Below are positions 11,390 through 23,164 of a stretch of 64,000 nucleotides of DNA, one piece after another. The notes beneath the pieces are model-generated. The model was given only the letters and a program-made list of their open reading frames with translations. It made no database searches and was not told the DNA's origin. This stretch comes from Hygrophila difformis. Taxonomy: Eukaryota; Streptophyta; Magnoliopsida; Lamiales; Acanthaceae. The stretch is from assembly GCA_030278955.1 (NCBI GenBank), contig JAOANR010000004.1:13876428-13940427 (forward strand), in the 5' to 3' direction. The stretch's first letter is position 1; each line of letters starts with the position of its first letter. Made by a program: the position numbers and the translations under genes.

Positions 11390-14268
11390 TCACTGAGCAC
11401 CAGTGTACCGGTGTGCTTCCTTGCAGGTCGTTCTGTTATGCCCACCCCTTCGGCACAATCCGCATCTTCCCCTGCTCGTCTCTGTCTGGGATGGTATCCG
11501 TCGTGTCTTCATCCGCCCCGGCTGCACGCGAACATCTGGAGGCAGCATGAACTCCTCCTCAATCCCACCGCCCACGTTATCACTTTCCATCAACATAGGA
11601 TAGATCACCCCGTCGTACGTTGTCCTGTAGTACTCAACAGTGTAAAAGGGATCGCAGTAATCATGAAGATTACCCTGCATTTGCTCGATGGCTGCACACC
11701 CGTGCTTGCATGGGATCCTCAATAACTGCCAGTACCCGCAAGTACAGGACATCCGATCCACATCCATAGCATGTATTTCACCATGGTCACGAACCTCAAA
11801 CAACGAACCCGCCGCTCGTTGCAGATCCATTTCACCGGACGCATAGTAAGACCTGTTCAGTTTTTTTGCTAGTTCCGGACAAAGTTTTCCAGTCATCCGA
11901 GCTCCTGCCTCTCGCTTCTCGTTCATCATCTTCATGATCTTCGACCGTATTTTATCAAGCATTGCAAATGGCGGCAGGTGTCTGGCCTTTTTGATCCAGG
12001 CATTGCAACTCTCGACAAGATTCGTGTTCATTACGCCCGATTTGTTCCCCGGGAAAACTGAATTCGCCCATTACGGGGATCCGCATTTTCAAGCCATGCA
12101 GATGAAGCAGGCATTGCTTGAAGTATGGAATTCAGGTGCCGGATCATCTCGTCGTAAGTTGTCGCGTATGCAGTAGCCTTGAAGACCCCTGTCCAGTATT
12201 TTTTGTCCTTGTACGGGTACTTCCCCAGCACCTGTCATCCATAAAAAAATATAATGAACAGATGTCCTCCTGGTACCCTTGTGCCTTTCAAACTACACCG
12301 CACTACACTGACAGTATACTATAACATACATAACAAACTATTACCTCCTTTTTGAAATTCTCCACAAGGTGTCGAACGCATACTACATGATTGCTCCCAG
12401 TGAACACATTTGGAATAGCTTTCATCAAACTGGAGCGTCGATCACTGAAAAACATCCACCCGCCCCATGACACCCGTTCATTGCCCCCTTCAATTACGTC
12501 CTTCAGCTTCACGCAAAACCATTGCCAGTTCTCATCTGTCTCCCCATCGACAACTAATACAGCACACCCACAATGACAAACACAACATATATTTTCAGAT
12601 ATAACAACATGGTTAGCACAATAAGCAACAACCCTTAATCCATACAACAACAACGTTCATATGTATCAACAACAAACATTGTACCTGCAAATGCTATTGT
12701 AATAAATCCACCCTCCGCATCTTTCCCCACAGCGGCCAATACCTGGCCTTTCCACTTGGTTTTGATATAGGTTCCGTCGAGCTCGACAAGGGGCCGACAC
12801 CCTCTATTGAAACCATCTACGCAAGCTGCAATTGCTACGAAGACCCTCCTAAATTTTTTGGTACCTTCAACAATCTCTAAATCCGCAACACTCCTGGGTC
12901 CGACGCTAGTAACCTGTTGCAAAATACCCGTATTTTGTCAAATGAGTAGTAATCATCCCCATGCAATTCCTTCATCGCCACCTCCCTCCCGCTCCATGCC
13001 GTACGATAGCTGATATCGACTTTGAACGCTGCGCGAATAGCGTCCACTGCATGGTTCGGAGTATAGTGCGGGTCCCGTCTCAAATTCTCCTTGATAAATG
13101 TCGCAACCCATGATGTTGTCGCCTTGGGGTGTACCCTTGATCGTAGATTGTTCACACCACAATCGTGCATCAATGTGCAAGTGCGAATCGCGAACGACTC
13201 ATCAGATTTGTGGCGGGATGCATAAATCCGCCATCCACAATTCTCCACGGAGCATTTCACCTGAACTTTTTTCTTATTGTTGTGCACATACTTGAATCCA
13301 CGACGGACTGCAATACACTGATTTTTTAGGACCTTCCAAAACTGTTCGGCATCTTTGAATTTATGTCGTTCACCTCTGATTGCATTGGCCCAGATGACCC
13401 TTACATCTTCGTCGTCCTCATCTTCTTCGTTGTCGAATTCCTCGTCTGCTTCAGTATCCGTCCTGCAGCACAATTCATACAGAACGTGATCCTATTGATA
13501 AAAAACTGGTCATCCAATACCGTAATCCTATTCATACAATACTATGACCTGATTTGCATTACAACTTTGAGTAAGGCACATGTATACCACAATTAGGTAA
13601 TATGATACTGAAGTTATTGCAATCAATACAGAAAATGTCACTTTGACCGCACGATATTCTTTCAGTACCAGCTGAGTGATAATTCTTAGGTCTAAATGCA
13701 TGTTCCATCCATTACATCAGTCCAAACACGTATACAATCGGTAAAAAGGCTTCCGCTCTATCCGTAACAATACCGGTGTGCACAGAGATAACATAAATAC
13801 AGAGACACCAATCCACAAGTTACAGAGCAACATAAATAGACATAACAATACCAGTGTGCGCACAAAAATATAAAAAACTATAACACATATCATTACGGGA
13901 CAGTCATCTACTGGGGTTTTAACTAAACATTACCGTGCCCTCTTGTTTACAGGTTCCCGATTCGTGACCTTCATCTTCCCAAAAGTCAGCCCTTTTGCCC
14001 GATTCAAAAGGCACATCCTTCTCACATCGTCGTCCTTTATCAGCTCCATCAAGGATCCACCGTCGGGTTCTTTATAATACAGGGTTTTCGTTGCGGCATT
14101 CACATCAATCCATTTATCATTCACCTTTCTAAAGACATCCGAAAGAAGGTCGGCATCATATATTCGCACGAGATGCACTTCCCCTTCGTAATGACAAAAC
14201 AGTAAGGTCTCTATTCCTTGCATTTCGGCTTCCTCTTGCCCATCGCCTTGCTCTTCAATGTCACTCAT
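11390..14268 (-). pseudogene. MuDR/MULE transposase gene (disrupted)
   Basis: Transposase of the MULE, read inwards from the right terminus. Exons with consistent GT-AG phases: 13934-14268, 12685-13462, 12345-12553 and 11390-12231. Exon 1 encodes an N-terminal module of about 110 aa after an acidic start. Exon 2 has the MuDR DNA-binding-like domain (CSVENCGWRIYASRH) and the start of the catalytic domain (LVELDGTYIKTKWKGQVLAA). Exon 3 continues it (FSDRRSSLMKAI ... VRHLVENF). The last exon has the SWIM zinc finger (CTCGYWQLLRIPCKHGCAAI) and a C-terminal zinc knuckle (CGLCRRGGHNRTTC). Two one-base frameshifts are visible, near 12895 (after ASDPG) and near 12072 (before MNTNLVESCNAW). Recognition is confident; the breaks could also be sequencing errors. 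Confidence 0.88.
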
Positions 14269-14829
14269 CCTTCCCTAAGAAAACACTCTAAACCCGTCGC
14301 ACTATCCCCTTCCAAAACCATTCACAACCCCATCCCACTATACCCCTAAACCCTCTGGCAGCCCTTCTACAACAATCCTAACCCATCGCATTAGCCTCAT
14401 CTCCCGTCAAGCTTTCCCCTTCCAAGAACCCGCCTCAAAATCGCCCCCAAAATCCTAACCCGTCAACTCCCACCTTCACGAAATCGGGGTGTCCCCAACC
14501 CAAAGATTTCTACCCTTCCAGCATTCCTACCGAAGCCGGGCGAAGAAGCTTCTCCAACACACTTCCGCGCAAAAATGAAGCCCACTGGTGCTCTCCTTTG
14601 ATCGTCGCAGGTAGGTGAGGTGAGAGAGACAAAATGGGTGAGAGTGAGAGAGTTTGTATGGGTGGGAGTGAGACAAATCTCACATATGAGATGATTCAAA
14701 AAAACGGCTGCCAACTCTCCATCATAACATGTCAAATCTCCGCCAAAAAGGGAGGGTATTCTTGACATTTCAGCATTTTTTTTTGTTTTCATTTTCTTTT
14801 AAACGATGGGTCCTGAAGTACACCGTATT

Positions 14830-14920
14830 TCACACGTGAGTATCAATACAATATGTATTGAGTATAGGGGTACTAATACATAATACTTTTGAGGGCTGGG
14901 TATTTTTCAATAACTTTTCC
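14830..14920 (-). repeat. Right terminal inverted repeat of the MULE
   Basis: On the minus strand it begins GGAAAAGTTATTG and shares ordered blocks with 47-137. It is followed by the second TTTGATAAAT at 14921-14930. Confidence 0.75.
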
Positions 14921-15564
14921 TTTGATAAATCTTTCAATGAATTCAATGTCAAAGAGACCCGGTTATGATTGTGAGAACCATTGCCAACTCAAGGAACCAT
15001 TTTGATAACCTCAAAGAAAATCAAGTAGGAAAATTTCCATTGATAACATATGAATAACAAGAAATGCTACAAATCACGCCTAAACATTTATTTTATAATC
15101 AAAGTTTAATCCCATTAATGGTGGAATTTATCTAGGTATTACATTTTGGGAATGAAGAGATCCCGCTAATGAATAGCAGAGACAATATATTTCCACAGTT
15201 CACTTATCAGCTAGCAGATTCCTTAATTCCCAAACAACCTCACTAGATATGAATAATGGACAAATTGACAACATATAAAATTTTTCTAAGAGACATTAAG
15301 ATGAGATCTTCCAAAAAATTCTTATTCTTCGTATCAACCCGATCTTTGCAAACTTAATGCACATGACATGTCCTGATCTTTTGATATCTTTGCAAGATTA
15401 GGGATTGTTTCTTTTTGGATTTATCCGAGTCTTTATGTCTTGATCCTGTGGCGGAAGTTTCATGAATACTCTTTTCATTTCCAAAAGCTTTTTCAATCTT
15501 CACCATCCTTAGAAGATTTTGTGTTGGCCTCTCGATGGACTTGTCATGTAAATACAAATGTTAA

Positions 15565-15965
15565 ATGAACCGAGCCGAATGAGTTCGGGAAGTGATACTT
15601 GAGCTCGGCTCCTCAAGCAAACGAACTAAGCTGAACTCGGCTCGTTTATTAAACAAGTAGTTAAAAAAAAAGGCTTGTCTTGATTCTTTAAGCTTAAAAT
15701 AACGGGCCAAGCATAAGTTCTTAACGAATCAAACTGAGCTCAAATTTAAAACTAACTAGTTATATTCAAATTTTTGGGTTCGAAAGTGGGGTAGAACTCA
15801 TTTTATGAACTCAATAAGTAATTTAATGCATATTTATATTTTAAAAAAACAAAATCAAAAAATATCTAATAAAATTTAAAATTTAAAATTATTAAATTTT
15901 TATCGAGCTTAGGCTCATATATACTTCTAGGGCTACAATGTGTTCAAGCTTGGCTCGTTTCATTT
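15565..15965. mobile_element. Degenerate MITE-like repeat (GAGCTCGGCTCG type)
   Basis: The left end has AAATGAACCGAGCCGAATGAG and GAGCTCGGCTC; the right end has GTTCAAGCTTGGCTCGTTT. These are inverted versions of a repeat style I associate with hAT-type MITEs in plants. No clean TSD is visible. The rest of 14931-16209 is AT-rich DNA with no gene I can support. Confidence 0.35.
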
Positions 15966-16209
15966 ATGTGTTTTAGTTTTTCTTAGTTTACTTTAAATTA
16001 ATTTTTATTTTACATACATTTATTATTTATTCAATATTATATTATATTATATTAGTTTATTCAACTCTTTATTTTTTTAATTATTGGATTTCATTATTAT
16101 ATTTTGACTTTTTACTTTTTAATTAAATTAATTAATTAATTAATTTTAATTTCATATTTTATTTTTTTTTTAAAATCATTAGGGAATTTTAGTATTGTTT
16201 ATTAGTTAA

Positions 16210-16237
16210 TGTTATTTCTATTATGTGTACATACATG
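16210..16237 (+). repeat. Copia 5' LTR, first fragment
   Basis: TGTTA ... GTACATACATG matches the start of the 3' LTR at 49433, apart from about nine extra bases. The ACATG at its end is the TSD of the chromovirus-like element. Confidence 0.7.
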
Positions 16238-18965
16238 TGTAATATGCGGGAATTTTGCAACATAACATAAATAAATAAATAAATAAATAAACAATAAATA
16301 AATATAATATATAAATAAACATGAAAAATAAATAAAGAATCATAAGAGATGAGAAATAGAATTAAACTTAAAAAGGAATCAAAATTTCGAGAACCCGGGA
16401 AGCCGAAGATAATTTAATCAAATAAATGGTTACACGGGAACCCAACACCGATGGACTCAATAACTCGAGTCCAAATAAAAATTTTGATCCGAATAAAAAT
16501 TAGGATAGGAAATTGGAGCCCGAAAATAGCCCGGAAATCAGAGCCCGAGAACATAGAGGGATAGAAGCTCGAAAGAGAGGAGAATACACCCGACGGATCG
16601 CACGACCCGCCCGGACCGAAGTCCAGGCGGAGTCCGCGCGGTGGCCGCGCGCTGTTTGGCCTAAAGGCGCGCCAACCCCGCGCCACTCGACAGAAACAAC
16701 TGTTGTGAGATTTTCTCGCCCGAATCCGAATTTTTCGACTTTGGTTGCTTTTCTTTCGGCTCAAGACACTTAGGGGAAGCCTTTGGACGTCGCCTAGGTC
16801 TTGCACATCTATAAATAACCATCTTAATCAATCCCAAACACTTTTAAAAAACCCTACGAAAATCTCTATACGTACCAAACCCTAGTCCCGGAGTCGTCGG
16901 AGGCACGGAGGCAATAGAAGACTGAGTTTGAACGAAAATCCAGGACCCTCATCGCCGGGGTAAGATCTTGTCCATTCCTTTCCATTTAAGATTCGAGAAC
17001 GATTCCTAATTAAACCTCTTTTCGATTCTAAACCCCAATCCGGACGCGTTGAGGAAAAACGAAGGATCTCGGAGGGAGAACGAAGGACTGGAAGCCACGC
17101 ATCCGAATCGACAAGCCGGAACGTCCAAAGATCGGTAAGTTAATACTTACATGGTTTGGGAGAATTAAAATTCACTTGATCTAAAGATTTGAATCAAGAA
17201 CGTAAAATCTGTCACAACTAAAATCCTTACGGCGTAGCGTGTTTGCACGATTTTTCCGAACTCTTAAAACTGTTTAAACGAGAAACCTTAAAACACAAAA
17301 AACGTTCCTAAGACATAGATCTATCTGCTGTAAAAATTTCATAATTTTTCATTGTGGTTTGATATCCGAAAATGACCGCAAACGAACCTGCCTTCGACTT
17401 AGATCTTGGAACGGTGATAGATTCTTAGTCCGAACTTGAGGTTGATTTTTACCCTAGATCTAAACCGATTTAGGATTGGAGTTAAATATAAGAGTTGTAG
17501 ATCTATACGTTAAGAACACCTCCATAAATTTTTAGAATTTTTTGTTGAGATTTGATATCGGAAATCGACTCCAAACCGAACTGTTCTAAATTTAGATCTT
17601 GAAATCTTGACAGATTCTTGGTCCGAAGTTGTAGGCGTTTTTGACAATAGATATGGGATGAATTAAATCTTTTATTGAACTTGAAACCTGTAGATGTATG
17701 TCTTAAGCATCTTCCTGTAAAATTTCGTCAAATTTGGAGTTGGTTTTCTATGGTAGATCGTGTAATCTTGAGACTGCTGTTGCAAATTCCGGACAGATTT
17801 GTAACCTGATAGAAATCTACGTTTTTGACTTACTTCCGTATCTCGGATTGAAAAATTTAAAACATGAAACTTGTTCATCTCTATGTTTTCGAGTCACTTG
17901 TTAAATTTTAGAATTTTTGGACTTAAAACAGATTTTTAACTAATTGTAGAGTAAACAGTGGTTTTGACCAAGTCAAATCTTGAAAATCTTGTTGAAAAGG
18001 ATTTTAAATGATATCGGAGCGAATAGCGTCCTGAAATAGGATATTTTGAGAAACTTACTAAATTTGTGAAATTGGTTGTTCTCAATAAAGATAAGATTAA
18101 AAAATTGTGGGTTATGACTAAGCTGGATACTGCCAATGTTCTCTACGGCTTGGGACATAAGAGCCCAAGTGTATGTCTTGTGGACGCAAGTGACCTAGCG
18201 AAATATTGATCGTATGGCTAGCGGACGGAATAACTCTATTAAAAAGATTGACCATGATACTCGTGGACATAAGAGCCCGAGCGTAAGGCTGGCGGACATA
18301 AGAGCCCTGGCGATGGTGATCTGTGAAAGAAACGAAGCGAGATATTTGTTTAAATTAAATTCCGGTTAAATTGTGCTTTTAAACTTATGGCAATTTATTT
18401 AATTACTTTACAAGCTATATTTATGATCTTATGGAATTCATGTCTTTTAAATTATGCCATTAAATTATTATTATATAAATAAATTTAATTATGGGGTGTT
18501 ATGCACATGTTTTCTTTAAGTCTAATTAATGGCTTTGAAATCCCATAATCATGTCTGTGTTAACTTACTCAGCAAGTCTTTGCTGACCAAACCATGTTTT
18601 TCCCCTTTTTCTTTCAAAGCTGAAGAATATGCATCATCATATGCATTCATGGGAATTTTGGGGAAATACTTTATTTTTAAATTTTGCGTCAGACTAGAAA
18701 TTGCATGAACGGGCCTGTTTAACCCGTATTTTGGCCGTGTTGGCTCCATTTTAAATTCCGCTGCATTATACATATGTAATTGTTACTTTCCGCTGCAACT
18801 TTCATATAATATTTTCAAACTATATATGAATGGGCTGTTTGAATGTTTTAAATTTTGAAAAACCATAGCCTTGCATCTCTTTAGCAAGCTCGGAAAAACC
18901 GTGTCTTGCTAGGGAGGTGTGGCGGTGACACCCCGACCTGGGTGACCAAAAACCGGGGTGTTACA
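16238..18965 (+). repeat. LTR 1 of the outer chromovirus-like element
   Basis: 2728 bp. It contains an (ATAA)n stretch at the start, the GC-rich module at 16632-16651, a TATA box at 16810-16817 and ACATAAGAG stem-loops at 18150-18310. It differs from LTR 2 by scattered substitutions and small indels, for example a longer ATAA tract. Confidence 0.9.
16810..16817 (+). promoter_or_regulatory. TATA box in outer LTR 1
   Basis: TATAAATA in the context CACATCTATAAATAACC. The same box is kept in LTR 2 at 30072-30079. It lies about 160 bp downstream of the GC-rich module. Confidence 0.6.
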
Positions 18966-18968
18966 GAG

Positions 18969-18985
18969 TGGTATCAGAGCCCGGC
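18969..18985 (+). other. Primer-binding site of the outer element
   Basis: TGGTATCAGAGCCCGGC begins 3 bp after the LTR; it matches the complement of the initiator tRNA-Met 3' end, the usual primer of chromoviruses. Confidence 0.85.
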
Positions 18986-19036
18986 TTATTTTAAATTAGT
19001 ATTATTATTTTTAAACTATTATTTTTAAACCATGAT

Positions 19037-21788
19037 TGTAACACCCCGGATTTGATAACCCAGGCCGGGATGTCACCGCCGCATCTCCCTAGCAAGACAC
19101 GGCTTCCCGAGCTCGCTAAGGAAATGCAAGGCTTGTGGGTATGTAAAAGATTTAAAACATTTCAAGATTTAGTCCGGAAATTTATAATACTTAATACGAT
19201 AGTAGTAATCATCATGCGCGAAAAATAAATAGAGAAGTGCAGCGGAAAGTAAATCACGGCCAACATGGCCAAATCCTCGGGTTTAACAGGCCCGGTAAAA
19301 AGAACAGTACGATGCAGAAATTAAAATGTCCGTTATGATTTCCCCCAAGTGCATATGCAATGCGTCACTCGACATACTCTGTAAAAAGGAAAATGACAAC
19401 GGTTGTCAGTATGAAAATATACTGAGTAAGTTAATCCCTAACCAACAAATAAAAGGGGTTACAAGTGTTTAAACTAAAGATTTCGCTACCGTACGAGAAT
19501 TAAAAATACATAATTTATTAGCAGCGGAAAAAAACATGATTAAAGGGCTTAATCTTAAAAGCGTAATTTAAAGCATAATTTAAGATGCATAAACTTTAAA
19601 TACATAATTAAAGACATGATAAATATGATTTAAGCATAATGAAACACTCACACAAGTCTTTTACTTTTCATCCCGTAGACTAAGAAGATGACACCATACC
19701 GGGAGATCACTAACGAGGCAATCTCAACATAGGACCACTAACGAGGCAGTCCAAACAATGGGAGACCACTAACGAGGCAGCCTCGAAGATAGTAGGACCA
19801 CTAATGAGGCGATCCAAAAAGATAGTAGGACCACTAACGAGGCGATCCACAAATACAGCGCGCGAGATCACTAACGAGGCAATCTCAGATAGTAAAGAGA
19901 CCACTAACGAGGCAGTCTCAAAGATAATGATAGTATGAAGATCGGCTCAGCCTAGTGAATGGGATTTTTCGAAAGTTCGTATTTCAAAGTTATCAAAGGA
20001 TCGATATCGCGTTTTCAAAGTTCGAGTTTTCTCAAGTTCGAAAAATCCTATTCGAGGCAGTTTACGCCTTTCTTAATTAAAAATTCGTCCTTTCTCCAAA
20101 AATTCTGAAATTTTTACAGTAATTCAAAAACACACACACGAACAACTTTCATGTTTTAAGTTTTTGGAAATAAGGTTCCGAAGCGAGTTGAATTTCGAGT
20201 TTATTGCAAGGAATAATTTCTGTCTTAAAAACTGTTTTCGTCACAGGTTCGTGCAACGCCGATTAAAAATTCGTTTCAAAACCAATCGATGTGAAATTTT
20301 TACAGTAAGTACACAACACGTTAAGGAATAACTTTTATGTTTTAAGAATTTGGAAATAATGAATTCTTGGTACTCAAAAATCAAGTGCAACTCACTGCAT
20401 ACTCGCGGCCCTTAAAACAATTTTAAAGCAGTTCTAAAAATTCGGCCGTTTGACATATCAAATGAACACCAAAATCCGTGAAATTTAATATGCATAATCT
20501 AGACACAATTATCTAGAACTCTTGTTTAGGAATGCAAAGTTAAATCATTCGAAAAAATGGGTGAAAAACATGCATCAAGTTGAATATGGAAATCTGTCTC
20601 AGTTTTAAAACGTTCGGTTCGATACAGAAAGTTTACGGCGTGATTTGGGATAGAAAAACTCAATGTCAACGGCTGAAATTTGGACACAAGATAGATAAAG
20701 GTGTTAGGAACAACTTTTATGTTGAAATGTTTTTGGTTTAAATTCTCGAAGGTCGAGTTTTAGGCGAGTCTTTAAAATTGGACGAAAATAGGGTTTTTGA
20801 AAACCGATTTTTGTTACAAGCCTATATCTCGAGATTTAAAAAACAAACAACCACGAAAATTTGTGAGTAAGGTTTTAACTTACCTAGAATGATGATAGGG
20901 TCACTGGATTGGGTTTCCGGACGTCCTAGGGTCACGACGAACGGCCAACTTCTCCGATCGCTTTTTGTTCGTTTTCCGACGTGAATTCGTAGTAAGGAAA
21001 AAGGGTTAGAATATGAGTTTCTGAGATCTATGGACGAATTGAAACTTTGTACAATAGCTTACCAAGAGTCTAGAGGGCAGGGGCTTGTCCCGGTCGTCCC
21101 GTCGTCGCCGGAATACTTGCCGGAAAGTGGTGTCGAAGGAGTTTGAACTTGGAGAGGGAATTGAGGGTGGTGGCTTGAATGTTTTCTGAAAACCTAGGGT
21201 TTGGGGCGCCCCTAGGGTGTTCTTAAGCCTTCCCCAAGGCTGAGATTCGATTGCCATGATTAGGGGTGTTGTTTTTGGCAAGAAAATCGCCATGGAAGGA
21301 AAGTTTACACTTTCAGCACCTCTGGCGCGCTGGTGGCGCGCACCTAAGCTTTTGCCCGCGCAGAGAACGCGTGGGCTGCCCTGGAGTCGCGACTCCTTCG
21401 TCCGCGCGGTGGCCGCGCGGCGGCGCGCGGAGAGCGCGGGCCGGCCGGTTCAGCGGTCCGCGTGTTCCGTCGGTTCTTTCCTTGCGTTCCCCTATCGGTT
21501 TTCTACGTGTTAGCTCGATTCCTTGGGTCGTTTCCGGTTCGGAATCTTTTCCTTAAACTTGTTACGAGTCCGGCTTATCGTTCGCAACATTTCCGTGTCC
21601 TAATTAGCCTAGTCTAAATTGGTTCCAACTCCTCCTATCGTCCTTGTGATCTAATTCGTGATGTATTTTGTGATTTATTTCGTGACTGAACTTAGAAATT
21701 AGTTCTAAGCTGCCTACGTACCCTATGAAGGGATCAAGTCATGACGTAGTTCAAAACAATTTGAATTTGTTTTTCCTCGGGTGTTACA
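19037..21788 (-). repeat. 3' LTR of the inner element
   Basis: 2752 bp, very similar to 26000-28719. This copy keeps a segment of about 43 bp (around 20467-20510) that is missing from the other LTR near 27436. It holds the hairpin array (19701-19920) and the GC module (21400-21419). Confidence 0.9.
19701..19920. repeat. Array of seven hairpin units with a conserved loop (inner 3' LTR)
   Basis: Seven units spaced ~30-36 bp share the loop CACTAACGAGGCA (one AATGAGG variant). Short complementary stems flank the loop: GAGAT/ATCTC (units 1 and 6), GGAC/GTCC (2), GAGAC/GTCTC (7), GAGAC/GCCTC with one mismatch (3), and GGAC/GATCC with a bulge (4 and 5). The stem bases change in pairs while the loop stays constant. 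Confidence 0.85.
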
Positions 21789-21811
21789 TCCTCCCCCCCT
21801 TAAGAATACAG

Positions 21812-22250
21812 TTATGTCCCCATAACTGTGGTCGGGTCGTCTTGGAAGAGGGTAGGGTAACGTTGCCTCATATCGGCTTCCAATTCCCAGGTCGCCGCTT
21901 CCGTCTCGTGGTTGGACCACAGGACCTTGACCATTTTTACAGTTTTATTCCTTGTCACCCTTTCCTTGTAGTCGAGTATTTGCACCGGGGTTTCTTCATA
22001 GGTCAAGTCATCATCCAATTCGATTACGTCCGGTTGGAGTACATGAGACGTGTCAGCACATACTTCTTTAGTTGGGGTCGTGGAACACGTTATGGTTACG
22101 AGCAAACTGTGGTGGGGACGTTAATTAACACGCGGTTCTCTATTCCATACGGAATTTCTTATGGTCCCTATGTATTTACGTCCCGGGGGTTTCCTGTAGT
22201 CATGCGAAAGGAGGACGTGTGGCAATTCCGCTGTCCTTGCCCGGAATAAT
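21812..22250 (-). pseudogene. Chromodomain and pol C-terminal remnant of the inner element
   Basis: The minus-strand ORF 21812-22105 carries TSHVLQPDVIELDDDLTYEE, VQILDYKE, VKVLWSNHETEAATWELEADM and RQRYPTLF. This is the chromodomain typical of plant Tekay-type chromoviruses, which is thought to guide integration to chromatin. Just upstream, QLKKYV and HNVFH-like text in another frame shows a one-base frameshift near 22075, and the rest of pol fades out by about 22250. It sits immediately before the purine tract and LTR, its normal place at the end of pol. The rest of integrase and all of RT are missing. Confidence 0.8.
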
Positions 22251-22362
22251 GCCAGGTGATGCTCCATGTCGTCGTATTTCACTGTCAATGTATGCCCGGG
22301 TTCCGTGAGGAGCGTATAGCAAAAGAGATTGAGCAGAACAGGAAAAATAAAACTCCATCCGG

Positions 22363-22405
22363 GTCCCGCGCGGTGGCCACGCGGTGGCGCGCGGAGAGCG
22401 CGCGG
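22363..22405 (+). promoter_or_regulatory. GC-rich module upstream of the antisense gene
   Basis: GTCCCGCGCGGTGGCCACGC followed by GGTGGCGCGCGGAGAGCGCG closely matches the module in this element's own LTRs (21400, 28322) and in the outer LTR (16632). It lies about 145-190 bp before the splice donor of the antisense gene, so a promoter role is inferred. Confidence 0.5.
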
Positions 22406-22550
22406 CTCCCTCTGTTCGAGAAAATAGGGCTCGCGCTCCGCGCGAGCCACTTCCCCCATTTTCCATTCGAGAACACACCCCCAATTCTCTCTAAATCCGG
22501 CGAGTTACCTTCTTGTTTGCTTGATTTCGACTTCAATTTCACTCATCTAG

Positions 22551-23163
22551 GTACGATTCTACTAAACCCACTTACTAATTTCAACTTTTATGTTTTGAAT
22601 GACTTGATTTGTGAAGGGATTTAGGAAATTAGGGTTTATGTACAAAAATTGGGGGTTTATGACTTTTAGGCTTGATGTGTGCAATTTAGCAAGTGTATGT
22701 GGCAATTGTTGTTACTCTTGTTGCCTTGCCTATGTTTATGTTATAATGTGTTTATGTTCTTGGGAAATTCTTGTTGAATTCGAATCCTTAGAAAGGCTAT
22801 GATGTTTGGTTGTTATTGGGGTGTGGTTATTAGTTCGTTCCCCTGTTGTTTGGTGCGGTAGGACGCGCTGTGTTGTTAATAGAATGATTGTTTTATTCGG
22901 TGGGCAATTTCCGTGTGTTGTTAGTAACTTAGGTTTTGGTTTATTGCGCACATAACGTGTTCGACGAAATGCCACAAAGGGTTCAGGCACTAGTTTGAGA
23001 ATATCCTTTGTCTAGATTACCTCCTGGTTGGTCCTAGTAAGCGGTAGGATTTGTTGTTCTTACGGTACATTCGCGTTGGAAGCGTATATTGATGCCCTTT
23101 ACGTGTTTTCGCTTGACTTTTGTGTGGGACTTAGTCTTATAATTGGTATTTGGTAACTTGCAG
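22551..23163 (+). other. 5'-UTR intron of the antisense gene
   Basis: Donor CATCTAG/GTACGATT and acceptor TAACTTGCAG/GATG, 613 bp. It contains GAAATTAGGGTTTATG, also present in the corresponding intron of the Athila-like element (36360-36994, 635 bp). Splicing is inferred. Confidence 0.6.
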
Positions 23164-23164
23164 G

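Larger units (their letters stand above)
47..14920. mobile_element. Complete Mutator-like element (MULE) carrying a Ulp1 protease-like gene
   Basis: DNA transposon of the Mutator superfamily, 14.87 kb including a later LTR-like insert. Both ends start GGAAAA(A/G)TT reading inwards, and the terminal ~90 bp are related: shared blocks AATACCC, CAAAA and TACCCCTATACT occur in the same order. A perfect 10-bp direct repeat TTTGATAAAT flanks it (37-46 and 14921-14930), within the 8-11 bp expected for MULEs. Contents: Ulp1/C48-like gene (+), GRF-like zinc-finger/membrane protein (-), and a MuDR-type transposase gene (-) running inwards from the right end. Plant MULEs with Ulp1-like genes are an established class. 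The two large genes contain stops or frameshifts, so this copy is probably no longer autonomous. The boundary call is strong because TSD and TIR agree to the base. Confidence 0.9.

Noticed and set aside
18549..18773. 74-aa ORF present in both outer LTRs (also 31811-32035)
   Set aside because: Conservation is fully explained by the LTR duplication; no domain and no start context of note.
19710..19904. 64-aa repetitive ORF across the hairpin array (also in the second LTR)
   Set aside because: The repeats keep stem complementarity and not a protein pattern; unit spacing varies, so the frame is incidental.
22121..22459. 112-aa minus-strand ORF upstream of the chromodomain
   Set aside because: Mostly antisense to the GC-rich upstream block of the plus-strand gene; only faint pol-like text near 22130-22200.
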